From NCBI RefSeq assembly GCF_036014115.1, contig NZ_CP107913.1:8425501-8489500 (forward strand): a stretch of 64,000 bases of DNA. The letters run 5' to 3'. This DNA is from Streptomyces sp. NBC_00448 (GTDB lineage: Bacteria; Actinomycetota; Actinomycetes; Streptomycetales; Streptomycetaceae). The first letter of the stretch is position 1, and every line of letters begins with the position of its first letter. The notes under the pieces were generated by a model. It saw only the letters and a program-made list of their open reading frames with translations, was not told the origin of the DNA and did no database searches. The position numbers and the translations under genes are program-made. Positions 21,007 through 29,499 of this stretch are shown piece after piece.

Positions 21007-21927
21007 TCAGCCCTTGCTCGACCCGAGGGAAAGACCCGCGATGAACTGCCGCTGGAGGCACAGGTACACCACCAGCGTCGGGATCGCGGCGATCATCGCG
21101 GCCGCGGCGATGAGGTTCTGGTTGCTCACGAACTGCCCTTGGAGGTTGGCGAGCGCCGAGGTCACCGGCCGTTTGTCGCCCGACGACATCAGGGTGATCG
21201 CCCAGAAGAAGTCGTTGTAGATCCAGGTGGTCAGCAGCGTCGCGAGCGCGGCCAGCGCCGGGCGGCACAGCGGCACGGTCAGCCGCCAGAACCGGGTCCA
21301 CAGGCTGGCGCCGTCCACGAGCGCGGCCTCGTACATCTCACCGGGGATCGACTTCATGTAGTTGCTCAGCACGAACACGCAGAAGCCGAGCTGGAAGGAG
21401 ACGTTGATGACGATCAGACCGAAGATCGAGTTGTACATCAGGCCGCTGTCCGCGAGGAAGTGCGGCAGCGGGATCTTCAGGTAGATCCGGTAGAGCGGGG
21501 TGATGATGACCTGCTGCGGCAGCAGGTTGCCGGCGGTGAAGACGATCAGCAGCGCCACGTTGATCTTCACGTTGACCCGGACCAGGACGAAGGCGACGCC
21601 GGCGGCCAGCGCCAGCACGATCACCACCGCCGGCACCGTGATCAGCACCGAGTTCCAGAAGAAGTGCGGCATGTCCGACTGTGACCAGGCGTCCCGGAAG
21701 TTCTGGAACGTCAGGTGGTGCGGCATCGACACGTAGCCGTACTTGCTGGTGTCGGAGTAGGGGCGTACCGCCACGTAGAGGGCGAAGAGGATCGGCAGGA
21801 TCCACAGCACCGACGCGACGATCAGGAACGCCTGCGAGGCGATCTGCCCGCGCAGCCGCGGCTTGGCACCGGGGCCGCCGACCCGCGGCGCCTCGGTCCG
21901 CGGCCGGGTAAGGGTCTCGGAGCTCAC
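21007..21927 (-). CDS. Sugar ABC transporter permease (second, MalG-like)
   Basis: 306 residues from GTG 21927, behind AAGGAGG. Six membrane segments; cytoplasmic EAA loop YEAALVDGASLWTRFWRLTVP near residue 205, which docks onto the ATPase. C-terminal QRQFIAGLSLGSSKG is typical of CUT1 permeases. Third gene of a binding protein-permease-permease operon; 85 bp separates it from the first permease stop. No ATPase gene is present, so the shared Streptomyces ATPase MsiK probably energises it (known for CUT1 systems, inferred here). Confidence 0.95.
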   Translation of the reverse strand: MSSETLTRPRTEAPRVGGPGAKPRLRGQIASQAFLIVASVLWILPILFALYVAVRPYSDTSKYGYVSMPHHLTFQNFRDAWSQSDMPHFFWNSVLITVPAVVIVLALAAGVAFVLVRVNVKINVALLIVFTAGNLLPQQVIITPLYRIYLKIPLPHFLADSGLMYNSIFGLIVINVSFQLGFCVFVLSNYMKSIPGEMYEAALVDGASLWTRFWRLTVPLCRPALAALATLLTTWIYNDFFWAITLMSSGDKRPVTSALANLQGQFVSNQNLIAAAAMIAAIPTLVVYLCLQRQFIAGLSLGSSKG

Positions 21928-22012
21928 GCGTCCTCCTTGTTCGCTTCTCCGCCTGCTCGGCGAAGCCGCGGGCGGTCGCTTTCCTGCACGTCGCCTGCCT
22001 CGCATGCGTCGC

Positions 22013-23032
22013 TCACGGGGTGTCCTCCCGGCGGAACGTCTGATAAAGGAAGATCGTGATCGGCACGAGGGAGATCACCAGGAGCACCACGCCCAGTGCG
22101 GAGCCGAAGCCGACCCGCTGGGTCTCGCCGACGATGTTGGAGGTCACCAGCACCGACAGCAGTTCGAGGCCGTTGATGCCCTTGTTGGTGATGTAGACCA
22201 GGTCGAAGGCGCGCAGGCTCTCGATGACGGTGACCACCATGATGACGATGTTGATCGGCTTCATCACCGGGAAGATCACCCGCCAGAAGGTCTGCCAGGG
22301 GTTCGCGCCGTCCATCAGCGCGGCCTCCCGCAGCGTCGGGTCGACGGCCTTGAGCCCGGCCAGGTAGAGGATCATCACGTACCCGGCCTGCCGCCAGGTC
22401 GCCTCCAGCAGCACCGCCCACAGGTTCAGATGGGGATTGCCGAGCCAGTCGATCGCGTTGTCGTTCCCGTTCCTGCCGATCACCGTGTTGATCAGGCCGT
22501 AGTTCTGGGAGTAGACGAACTCCCAGATGATGCCGATCAGCGCCAGCGACAGCATCACCGGCAGGAAGAGCAGGCTCTGGTAGATCCGGGTGCCGCGCAG
22601 GCCGCGGTCGAGCAGCACCGCGAAGAGCATGCCCAGCGGAGTGGCGATCACCACGAAGACCGCCAGCCAGATCAGGTTGTGGCGGACCGCGGGCCAGAAC
22701 TCGGGGTAGATGGTGGCGGCCTGGTGGTAGTTCTGGACGCCGTACCAGCAGCCGTTGTTGAGGATCGACGGCATGTTCGGCTTGCACGTCTTCTCGTGCA
22801 GGCTGCCCACGCCGTTCCACTTGGTGAACGACAGCAGGATCGTGCCGATCGCCGGGAACCACACGAAGGCCAGGTCGAGCAGCAGAGGTATGCCGAGCAG
22901 CAGCGCGACCACGATACGGTCGCGGGCGGTCATCGTGCGCAACCGCCGACGGCGGCGCCGGACCGGGGACTTGAGGTCCTCGGGCTTGTCCGACACCGCC
23001 GCCGGGGTACGCCCCTGGGACGTAGCGCTCAT
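22013..23032 (-). CDS. Sugar ABC transporter permease (first, MalF-like)
   Basis: 339 residues; ATG at 23032 overlaps the TGA of the binding-protein gene by one base (TGATG), so the two are coupled. Basic N-terminal RRRRRRLRTM, then six membrane segments with LLFLPVMLSLALIGIIWEF and the EAA motif REAALMDGANPWQTFWRVIFP. A periplasmic-side insertion HEKTCKPNMPSILNNGCW between TM1 and TM2 contains two Cys. CUT1-type carbohydrate importer component. Confidence 0.95.
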   Translation of the reverse strand: MSATSQGRTPAAVSDKPEDLKSPVRRRRRRLRTMTARDRIVVALLLGIPLLLDLAFVWFPAIGTILLSFTKWNGVGSLHEKTCKPNMPSILNNGCWYGVQNYHQAATIYPEFWPAVRHNLIWLAVFVVIATPLGMLFAVLLDRGLRGTRIYQSLLFLPVMLSLALIGIIWEFVYSQNYGLINTVIGRNGNDNAIDWLGNPHLNLWAVLLEATWRQAGYVMILYLAGLKAVDPTLREAALMDGANPWQTFWRVIFPVMKPINIVIMVVTVIESLRAFDLVYITNKGINGLELLSVLVTSNIVGETQRVGFGSALGVVLLVISLVPITIFLYQTFRREDTP

Positions 23033-24381
23033 CAGGAGTAGATCGCCTTCGCCTGCTTCTCCGCGCTCTGCTGGAGCTTGGTGATGTTGGAGGTGCTCGG
23101 GTCGTCGATGAACTTCTGGCAGATCGCGATCATCGCGTTGGCCATCGCCGGGTCGGAGTCGCGGTCCATGAACTGCGCGACCGCCTTGCACTTGGCGATC
23201 TCTTCCACCGACTTCTTCTGGATCGCGTTGTACGTCGGCACCTGGAGGCCGCTGACCAGGCCGACGTCCCACTGGTCGGTCTTGAGGTACGTCGACTCGG
23301 CCGGGCCGGTGCCGATGTACTCCAGGATCGCCTTGGCGGCGTCGGTGTTCTTGGCCTTCTTGCTGAGCATGAACCCGTCGGTGGGCGCGTCCATGTAGTC
23401 CTGTCCCCACTGCGGGTTGACCGCGGGGAAGGTGAAGAAGTCCAGGTCGGCCAGATCGGCCTTGTCCGTCACGTACTGCGCGGCGACCTGGTTGGTGCCC
23501 TGGAACATCATCCCGGCCTGCTTGGCCTCCAGGGACTTGGCGGCGTCCTGCCACAGCCGGCCGTTGGCGCCGGTCTGCATGTAGGGCATGAGCTCGGCCC
23601 AGTGCTGGAAGACCGTGTGCACGCCCTGGTCGGTCCACGGGATCTTGTGGGTCATCAACTTGTTGTGGTAGTCGTACCCGTTGATCCGCATGTTGAGGAT
23701 GTCGAAGGTGCCGAGCGCGGGCCAGCCGTCCTTGTCGGCGAAGGCGATCGGGATCAGCCCGTCCTTCTTCATCTGCTTCGCCAGCGCGATGTATTCGTCC
23801 CATGTGGTGGGAATGGTGTAGTGCCGCTTGGCGAACTCGCTCTTGTTGTAGAAGACCACCCACGGGTAGTTGTAGATCGGCACCAGGTACTGGTGGCCGT
23901 CAAGACCGGTGGAAAGCTTCTTCGCCGCGGGGCTGAAGCTGCCGCCTATCTTCTCCCACACATCGTCGATCGGCTCGACCAGGCCCTGCGCGGCGAAGTA
24001 CTGCATGCGGTATCCGGCGAACCAGGTGAACAGGTCGTCCGGGGTGCCCTGCAGGTAGCTGGTGATGTTGTTCTGGAAGGTGTTGTGGTCGACCGTGTTG
24101 ATCTTCACCTTCACCTTGCTGGACGCCGTCGCGGCGGTCGTCAGCGCGGCGAAGGCGGCCTTGGGCGCCGCGTCGGAGTAGTTCGACCCGAAGGTCACCG
24201 TGCTCCCCGCGACGGGCTTCTTGCTGCCCGAGTCCTTCTTCTTGTCGCCGGAACCACCGCACGCCGCGAGCAGGCCGCCGCCGGCGGCGGTGAGGCCGGC
24301 GACCCCGACGCCCTTGAGCAGGTTCCTGCGGGTCGCGGACAGCGGGCTGCCCGTGGTACCCGACGACTCGACCTCCGACAT
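23032..24381 (-). CDS. Extracellular sugar-binding lipoprotein of ABC importer
   Basis: 449 residues, ATG 24381 behind GGAGG. The N-terminus has a twin-arginine motif ATRRNLLKGVG and a lipobox LLAACGG, so it is a Tat-exported lipoprotein anchored at Cys near residue 46. SBP family 1 fold: WDEYIALAKQMKKDGLIPIA, KQAGMMFQGTNQVAAQY, NTDAAKAILEYIG. Captures an oligosaccharide for the two downstream permeases. Substrate not deducible; no sugar hydrolase is in the operon. Confidence 0.95.
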   Translation of the reverse strand: MSEVESSGTTGSPLSATRRNLLKGVGVAGLTAAGGGLLAACGGSGDKKKDSGSKKPVAGSTVTFGSNYSDAAPKAAFAALTTAATASSKVKVKINTVDHNTFQNNITSYLQGTPDDLFTWFAGYRMQYFAAQGLVEPIDDVWEKIGGSFSPAAKKLSTGLDGHQYLVPIYNYPWVVFYNKSEFAKRHYTIPTTWDEYIALAKQMKKDGLIPIAFADKDGWPALGTFDILNMRINGYDYHNKLMTHKIPWTDQGVHTVFQHWAELMPYMQTGANGRLWQDAAKSLEAKQAGMMFQGTNQVAAQYVTDKADLADLDFFTFPAVNPQWGQDYMDAPTDGFMLSKKAKNTDAAKAILEYIGTGPAESTYLKTDQWDVGLVSGLQVPTYNAIQKKSVEEIAKCKAVAQFMDRDSDPAMANAMIAICQKFIDDPSTSNITKLQQSAEKQAKAIYS

Positions 24382-24520
24382 GGTGCCTCCATGTGTGTGT
24401 GGGCGTATCTGGTGGAACAGCTGGCGAAAACCCGGGTGTCGGAACCTCTCGGCGACGCTTCCCGCCGATCCGTTTCCAACAGAAGTCACCAAGATGAAAC
24501 GCCATCGCAATCGCAGGGTA

Positions 24521-24549
24521 GTTCTACGCCACATGCAGAAGACCGTCAA
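24521..24549 (-). promoter_or_regulatory. Promoter of the sugar ABC importer operon
   Basis: On the minus strand TTGACG (24549-24544), a 17-base spacer and TAGAAC (24526-24521), a good fit to the vegetative consensus. Expected start near 24514, giving a 5' leader of about 130 bases. GCGTTG overlaps the -35 and CAACGC-type sequence lies 13 bases upstream (24547-24552 and 24565-24570), a possible LacI-family half-site pair. The rest of the 395-base gap 24382-24776 shows no gene. Confidence 0.65.
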
Positions 24550-24776
24550 CGCCCTGCTGTCGATGCGTTGCCGGACCGTGATGCGCACACCGTGTTTAAT
24601 CGTGTTCGCTTCCGTCAACTCGATAACGGGGTAGGCCGAACCGGCCGTGCGCGCGGGTGCGTCAGGCCGCGGCCGGCCGCCCGCCGAGGGCGGATGCGGT
24701 CTGCCCGTAACGCGCTGTTCGGCCTGATCGCGCCTACCGGCTGCCTTCGGCGCTTGTTCGATGCCACGCTGTCGTC

Positions 24777-26792
24777 ATGAAGGGCTTCATTCCGCAGGAG
24801 ACAACGAGTTTCGTGGGCCGCGGGCCCGAACTGGCCAGGTTGGACGGCCTGCTGGCGTCACGTCGGCTGCTCACCCTCACCGGCGCGGGCGGGGTCGGCA
24901 AGACCCGGCTGGCGCAGCGCGCGGCCACCCGGCTGGCCGTGTATGCGCCCGAACTCTTCCCCGACGGCGTGTGGTGGGCGGATCTGGCCACGCTCGACGG
25001 CGACGACCTGCTGCTCGCCACCGTCAGCGACGCGGTCGACCTGTCCGACCACTCGCCGCGGATGCCGGTCGACGCGCTGTGCGAATGGCTCGACGACAAG
25101 CGGCTGTTGCTGGTGCTCGACTCCTGCGAGCACCTGGTCGACCCGGTCGCGCGCCTGGTCGGCGAGGTGCTGGACGCCGTCCCGGGGCTGAGTGTACTGG
25201 CCACCAGCCGCCGCCCGTTGGAGTGCGCGGCCGAACAGGTCATCGAGGTGGCCCCGTTGCCGGCCGGCCCCGACGCGCTGGAGCTGTTCACCCAGCGCGT
25301 CGCCGACCAGGACCCGCGCGCGCTGTCCGCCGAAGGAGCCGCCGAGGCAGCCGAGTCGATCTGCCGGCGGCTCGAAGGCATCCCGCTGGCCGTGGAGTTG
25401 GCCGCCGCGCAGGTCGGCCCGACTGTGTCCGTCGCCGATGTCGCGGCCCGCCTCGGCTCCCGCTTCGACGTGCTCGCCCGCCGCACCGGCTTCGTCTGGC
25501 CGCGCCGCCACCTGACGCTGCGCACCGCCATCGGCTGGAGCCACGAGCTGTGCGAACCGCCGGAGCGCCTGCTGTGGGCGCGGCTGACGGTCTTCCGCGG
25601 CTCCTTCGACCTCGCCTCCGCCCGCGCGGTCACCGCCGGCGCCCCGCTGGACGCCGACGCGGTCGCGGCCGGCGTGGAGCGGCTGGTCGCCCAGAGCGTG
25701 GTGCGCCGCGACGGGGAGCGCTACCGCATGCTCGACACCATCCGCGAGTACGGCCGCGAGTGGCTGCGCGAACTCGGCGAGGAGGAGTCGCTGACCGCCC
25801 GCCACGCCGACCACTTCGTCGCGCTGGCCCGCTGGGCGGAGCACAGCTGGCCGGGCAGCGACCAGATCCGCTGCTACCGCATCGTGGAGGACGCCCACAC
25901 CGACCTGCGCACCGCGCTGGACCACCTGTCCGGCAACGACCCGGAGCGCGGCGCCGAACTCGCCGGGCTGCTGGTCTTCTTCTGGACCTGCTGCGGCCGG
26001 CTGAAGGAGGCCCGCGCGGCCCTGGAGGGCGCGCTGGCCGGCCCGGTCCCGCCCGGCCCGGCCCGGACCCGCGCGCTGGCCGGACTCGGCGTCACGCTCA
26101 CCCTCCAGGGCGAGTACGACGAGGCGTTACGCGTCAGCGACGAGGCGGTGCGCGCCGCCGACGCCGACGGCGACAACGAGGGCATCTTCGGCGCCGCCTA
26201 CCTCGCCGGGTTACTGGCCCTGCTCACCGGCCGCGGCGAGGACGCCCGCCGCACGGTCCGCGACGTCCTCGCGGCGGCTCCCGGCTTCGCCTTCGACTCA
26301 CCGGCGCGCCTGCGCTGCCACCTGGTGGAGATCTTCGCCCACACCGGCCTCGGCGACCTGGACCGGGCCCGCCGCGACGCGATCGAACTGCGCGCCCACT
26401 GCGAGGAGATCGGCGAGCGCTGGACCCGCTCCTACCTCGACTACCAGCTCTCCCTGATCGCCCTGTTCCAGGGCCACCCGGACGAGGCGGCCGACCGCGC
26501 CCACGCCATGCTCGACGCCAAGCGGCAGCTCGGCGACGCCTTCGGCACCGCGCTCGGCCTCGACGTGCTGGCCGCGGCGCTGGCCGCCGACGGGGCGGTC
26601 GAGCACGCCGCCCGGGTGTACGGCCACGGCGAGGCCTTCTGGCGCAGCGTCGGCCACCCGCAGCGCGGCACGCCCGAACTGCGCGCCGTCCGCGAGGAGT
26701 ACGAGCGCACCGCCCGCGGCGCCCTCGGCGACACCCGCTACGCGCGGGCCTACGCGTCCGGCGCCGCCTCCCCGACCATGCCTGTGAGCTAG
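24777..26792 (+). CDS. NB-ARC/STAND ATPase without a C-terminal DNA-binding domain
   Basis: 671 residues. N-terminal QETTSFVGRGPELARLDGLL, Walker A TGAGGVGKTRLA (35-46), Walker B LLLVLDSCEHL (111-121), then LATSRRPL and GIPLAVELAAAQ, followed by a winged-helix-like part and TPR-like helices to the C-terminus. Related regulators in actinomycetes end in a LuxR HTH or begin with a SARP domain; neither is present, and no HTH is found in other frames to 27069. No ribosome site precedes the ATG, so the mRNA may be leaderless. Probably a signal-sensing ATPase acting through partners. Confidence 0.88.
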   Translation: MKGFIPQETTSFVGRGPELARLDGLLASRRLLTLTGAGGVGKTRLAQRAATRLAVYAPELFPDGVWWADLATLDGDDLLLATVSDAVDLSDHSPRMPVDALCEWLDDKRLLLVLDSCEHLVDPVARLVGEVLDAVPGLSVLATSRRPLECAAEQVIEVAPLPAGPDALELFTQRVADQDPRALSAEGAAEAAESICRRLEGIPLAVELAAAQVGPTVSVADVAARLGSRFDVLARRTGFVWPRRHLTLRTAIGWSHELCEPPERLLWARLTVFRGSFDLASARAVTAGAPLDADAVAAGVERLVAQSVVRRDGERYRMLDTIREYGREWLRELGEEESLTARHADHFVALARWAEHSWPGSDQIRCYRIVEDAHTDLRTALDHLSGNDPERGAELAGLLVFFWTCCGRLKEARAALEGALAGPVPPGPARTRALAGLGVTLTLQGEYDEALRVSDEAVRAADADGDNEGIFGAAYLAGLLALLTGRGEDARRTVRDVLAAAPGFAFDSPARLRCHLVEIFAHTGLGDLDRARRDAIELRAHCEEIGERWTRSYLDYQLSLIALFQGHPDEAADRAHAMLDAKRQLGDAFGTALGLDVLAAALAADGAVEHAARVYGHGEAFWRSVGHPQRGTPELRAVREEYERTARGALGDTRYARAYASGAASPTMPVS

Positions 26793-27069
26793 ATCACCCG
26801 TGCGAGGCGACTGGGCCGTACGGTGGTTCGTGCGGACCAGGTGAGCAGCGGGAGCGGCCCCCCGGGGCAGCGGGAAGCCGCCGTACGGCCGTCCCGTGCC
26901 GCCGCCGTGCCGCGCGCCCGGGCACCGGGGCCGGGCGACGCGGGCGCGGGTACCGGGGTGGCTGTGCGCCGGGCCCCGGCGTGCGCGGGAGAATCGGAGA
27001 GGCACCCATCGGGGGTGCCGCGGCCGGGGGTGTGGACCTCCCGGCCGGTCGATGGCCTGAAAGGCTCCC

Positions 27070-28071
27070 ATGAAAGCTGAGATCGCTGTGCCCATGGGGG
27101 CACCGCACAGCCGAATTCTCGGAGTGGGCGCGTACCGCCCCCGGCGGATCGTGGACAACGCGGAGGCGTGCCGCCATATCGACTCCTCCGACGAGTGGAT
27201 TCGCGCGCGGACCGGTATCGTGACCCGCCGCTGGGCCGACCCGGACGAGACGCTCGGCGTGATGGCCGAGGCCGCCGCCCTCAAGGCGATCGCCGCCGCG
27301 GGAATCACCCCGAGCGACGTGACCTGCGTGATCGCCGCGACCTTCACCCACCTGATGCAGACGCCGGCGATCGCCACCGAGATCGCCCACCGGGTGGGCG
27401 CCGACCGCGCGGCCGGCTTCGACATCTCCGCGGGCTGCGCCGGGTTCGTGCACGGCGTGGTGCTCGCCTCGGACGCGGTGCGGGCCCGTGGCGGCCACGT
27501 CCTGGTGGTCGGGGTCGAACGGATGTCGGACATCATAGATCTGACGGACCGTTCGACCGCTTTCATCTTCGGCGACGGAGCGGGCGCGGTCGTGGTCGGC
27601 CCGTCGCAGACCCCCGGCATCGGCCCCGCGGTGTGGGGCGCGGACGGCTCGCAGGCCGACGCGATCCGGCAGAGCGTGCCGTGGAACACGCTCAGGGACG
27701 ACCCGCAGCACCCCTTCCCCTCGCTGCGCCAGGACGGCCAGCGGGTCTTCCGCTGGGCGGTGTACGAGATGGCGAAGGTCGCCGTGCAGGCGGTCGAGGC
27801 GGCCGGGCTCCGGCCCGAGGACCTCGACGCGTTCATCCCGCACCAGGCCAACGAGCGGATCATCGACAGCATGACCAAGTCCATGGGGCTGCCCGCCCGG
27901 GTGACCGTCGCGAAGGACATCGTGACCAGCGGCAACACCTCGGGGGCGTCGATCCCGATGGCGATGGACGCGGTGCTGGCGGCCGGCGACGCCGCCTCAG
28001 GGGACACCGCTCTGCTGCTCGGCTACGGCTCCGGCCTGTCGTACGCGGCCGTGGTCGCGACCCTGCCGTAA
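27070..28071 (+). CDS. 3-oxoacyl-ACP synthase III (FabH-like ketosynthase)
   Basis: 333 residues; AAAGG lies before the ATG. Thiolase-fold ketosynthase III with Cys123 in ISAGCAGF, His258 in IPHQAN and Asn289 in SGNTSGAS, the complete FabH triad. Other landmarks: SSDEWIRARTGI and FGDGAGAVVV. It stands alone with no fabD/acpP/fabF next to it, so it is an additional FabH rather than the fatty-acid operon copy; it may start a special fatty acid or a metabolite. A small hairpin GGCACCC/GGGTGCC lies at 27001-27019 upstream. Confidence 0.93.
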   Translation: MKAEIAVPMGAPHSRILGVGAYRPRRIVDNAEACRHIDSSDEWIRARTGIVTRRWADPDETLGVMAEAAALKAIAAAGITPSDVTCVIAATFTHLMQTPAIATEIAHRVGADRAAGFDISAGCAGFVHGVVLASDAVRARGGHVLVVGVERMSDIIDLTDRSTAFIFGDGAGAVVVGPSQTPGIGPAVWGADGSQADAIRQSVPWNTLRDDPQHPFPSLRQDGQRVFRWAVYEMAKVAVQAVEAAGLRPEDLDAFIPHQANERIIDSMTKSMGLPARVTVAKDIVTSGNTSGASIPMAMDAVLAAGDAASGDTALLLGYGSGLSYAAVVATLP

Positions 28072-28120
28072 CGGCGTCAAGAGCGCCGTACCGGCCAGCG
28101 GTCGACGGCGCGCCGCAGCA

Positions 28121-28156
28121 CGAGGAGGCGGTGATCCGTGGATCACCGCCTCCTCG
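28121..28156. terminator. Strong bidirectional hairpin terminator
   Basis: Perfect 16-base arms CGAGGAGGCGGTGATC and GATCACCGCCTCCTCG around a CGTG loop, between the convergent fabH-like and phosphotransferase genes. Confidence 0.9.
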
Positions 28157-28324
28157 TCCGGCACCCCGCCTGAGCGAAATGCGCAGCCTACGGCCGTGTC
28201 AGGGCGGCCGCGAGCCGCAGGGGCATCCTCTCAGAGCACCCCGGTCCTCCGAAAGGATTCGGCCACTTCTGTCACAGCCGTCGCCGGCCGCGCGCCGTGT
28301 TCCCCACTGCGTTCCCCGCCCACC

Positions 28325-29317
28325 TCAGCCGGCCGCGGCGGCCAGTTCCCCGGGCAGCCGGGACCCGGCGAACTCCCGCGCCCAGGCCAGGTGCTCCCCG
28401 CCGTACCCGCGCGGCACCACCTCGACCAGCATGATCAGGTGCAGATACGCGCGGTACAGCGCGATCCGCCGCCGGGCCCCGTCGTCCCACGTGGTGCCAC
28501 CGCCACCGGCCGCGTATCCGGCGCGGAAGGCCGGGTCGTCCTCCGGGATGCTGTCGGTCAGCTCCAGCGACGCGAAGTCGGCCAGCGGGTCGCCCCAGAA
28601 CATCCGCTCCCCGTCGATCAGCCCGCCGACGCTCCGGGCACCGGGCGCTCCGACCAGCAGCACGTTCCCCGGCCACAGGTCGAAGTGCACCAGCGCCGGC
28701 GTCTCCACCCGCTCCAGCAGCGGGCCGGCCGCCGCGAACGCCGCGCGCGCCTCGGCCACCGTGACCGGCAGCCACGCGCCGTACCGCTCGGCGTCGTCGA
28801 GGATGGCGTCGGTCATCGCGGCGAAGGCCGGCGCCCACCAGTCGGTGAGCGGGCCGGTGCTGCCGGACGGGTAGCCGAAGGCCGGGCCGCGCACCGCGTG
28901 CAGCCGCGCCATCAAGGTGCCCAACTCGCCCCGCAGCCGGGCGTTCTCGTCCTCGTCCATGCCGTCCTCCGCCGCCACCAGGTGCCAGGGCCGGCCCGGG
29001 CTGTGCGTCATCAGCAGGTACGGCGGCTGCCCGGTGCCCTCGTCCGGTTCGGCCCGCACCACCCGCGGCGCGGGCACGTCCGCCGCCTCGGCGCCCACGT
29101 AGAACCGCTCCTCGCCGTGCAGCAGCCCGGCCTCGTAACGCAGCCGCGGCAGGTGCGCGGGCGGCGGGACCTTCAGCACCAGGCGGGTGCCGTCGGTGAG
29201 GTCCACCGCGTGCAGCGCGTTGTACGTGCCGCCGGTCAGCGCGGTGGCGGCGGCGATCCGGTCGGCGGGCACCCCGGCCCGCGCCATCACCGCCGCCACC
29301 TCGTCGTGTGCTGCCAT
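28325..29317 (-). CDS. APH-like phosphotransferase
   Basis: 330 residues, ATG 29317. Kinase-fold motifs of the aminoglycoside/choline phosphotransferase family: catalytic loop HFDLWPGNVLL (211-221) and metal-binding LIDGERMFWGDPLADFAS (233-250, Asp235). The N-terminus has LTGGTYNALHAV and LVLKVPP (the ATP Lys49). The usual IDWE is IDGER here. Fructosamine kinase-like members also look like this. No sign of a resistance context, so a metabolite kinase is as likely as antibiotic inactivation. Confidence 0.88.
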   Translation of the reverse strand: MAAHDEVAAVMARAGVPADRIAAATALTGGTYNALHAVDLTDGTRLVLKVPPPAHLPRLRYEAGLLHGEERFYVGAEAADVPAPRVVRAEPDEGTGQPPYLLMTHSPGRPWHLVAAEDGMDEDENARLRGELGTLMARLHAVRGPAFGYPSGSTGPLTDWWAPAFAAMTDAILDDAERYGAWLPVTVAEARAAFAAAGPLLERVETPALVHFDLWPGNVLLVGAPGARSVGGLIDGERMFWGDPLADFASLELTDSIPEDDPAFRAGYAAGGGGTTWDDGARRRIALYRAYLHLIMLVEVVPRGYGGEHLAWAREFAGSRLPGELAAAAG

Positions 29318-29499
29318 CCCCGCGGCCCCCTCGTCGTCAGCGCCCCGTGCGAGGCCCGGCCACCCTACGGCGCCGCCGCGCCCGGGCGGCGTGCGGCGGG
29401 TGGGTGTTTCTGGGCGCCCGCGCGATACACCGGCACCCACAAGGGTCATTACGTATGAAAAGCGGATCGATGTGCGCGCGGGCACACGGAAGGAGCGGC

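Noticed and set aside
26793-27069. Possible lost LuxR HTH downstream of the NB-ARC gene
   Set aside because: All three plus frames were read; none shows a LuxR-type LTxREREV or AESHVxNIxxKL segment.
28325-29317. Antibiotic-resistance phosphotransferase
   Set aside because: The family fold is clear but residues do not point to aminoglycoside or macrolide specificity and no cluster surrounds it; kept as APH-like only.
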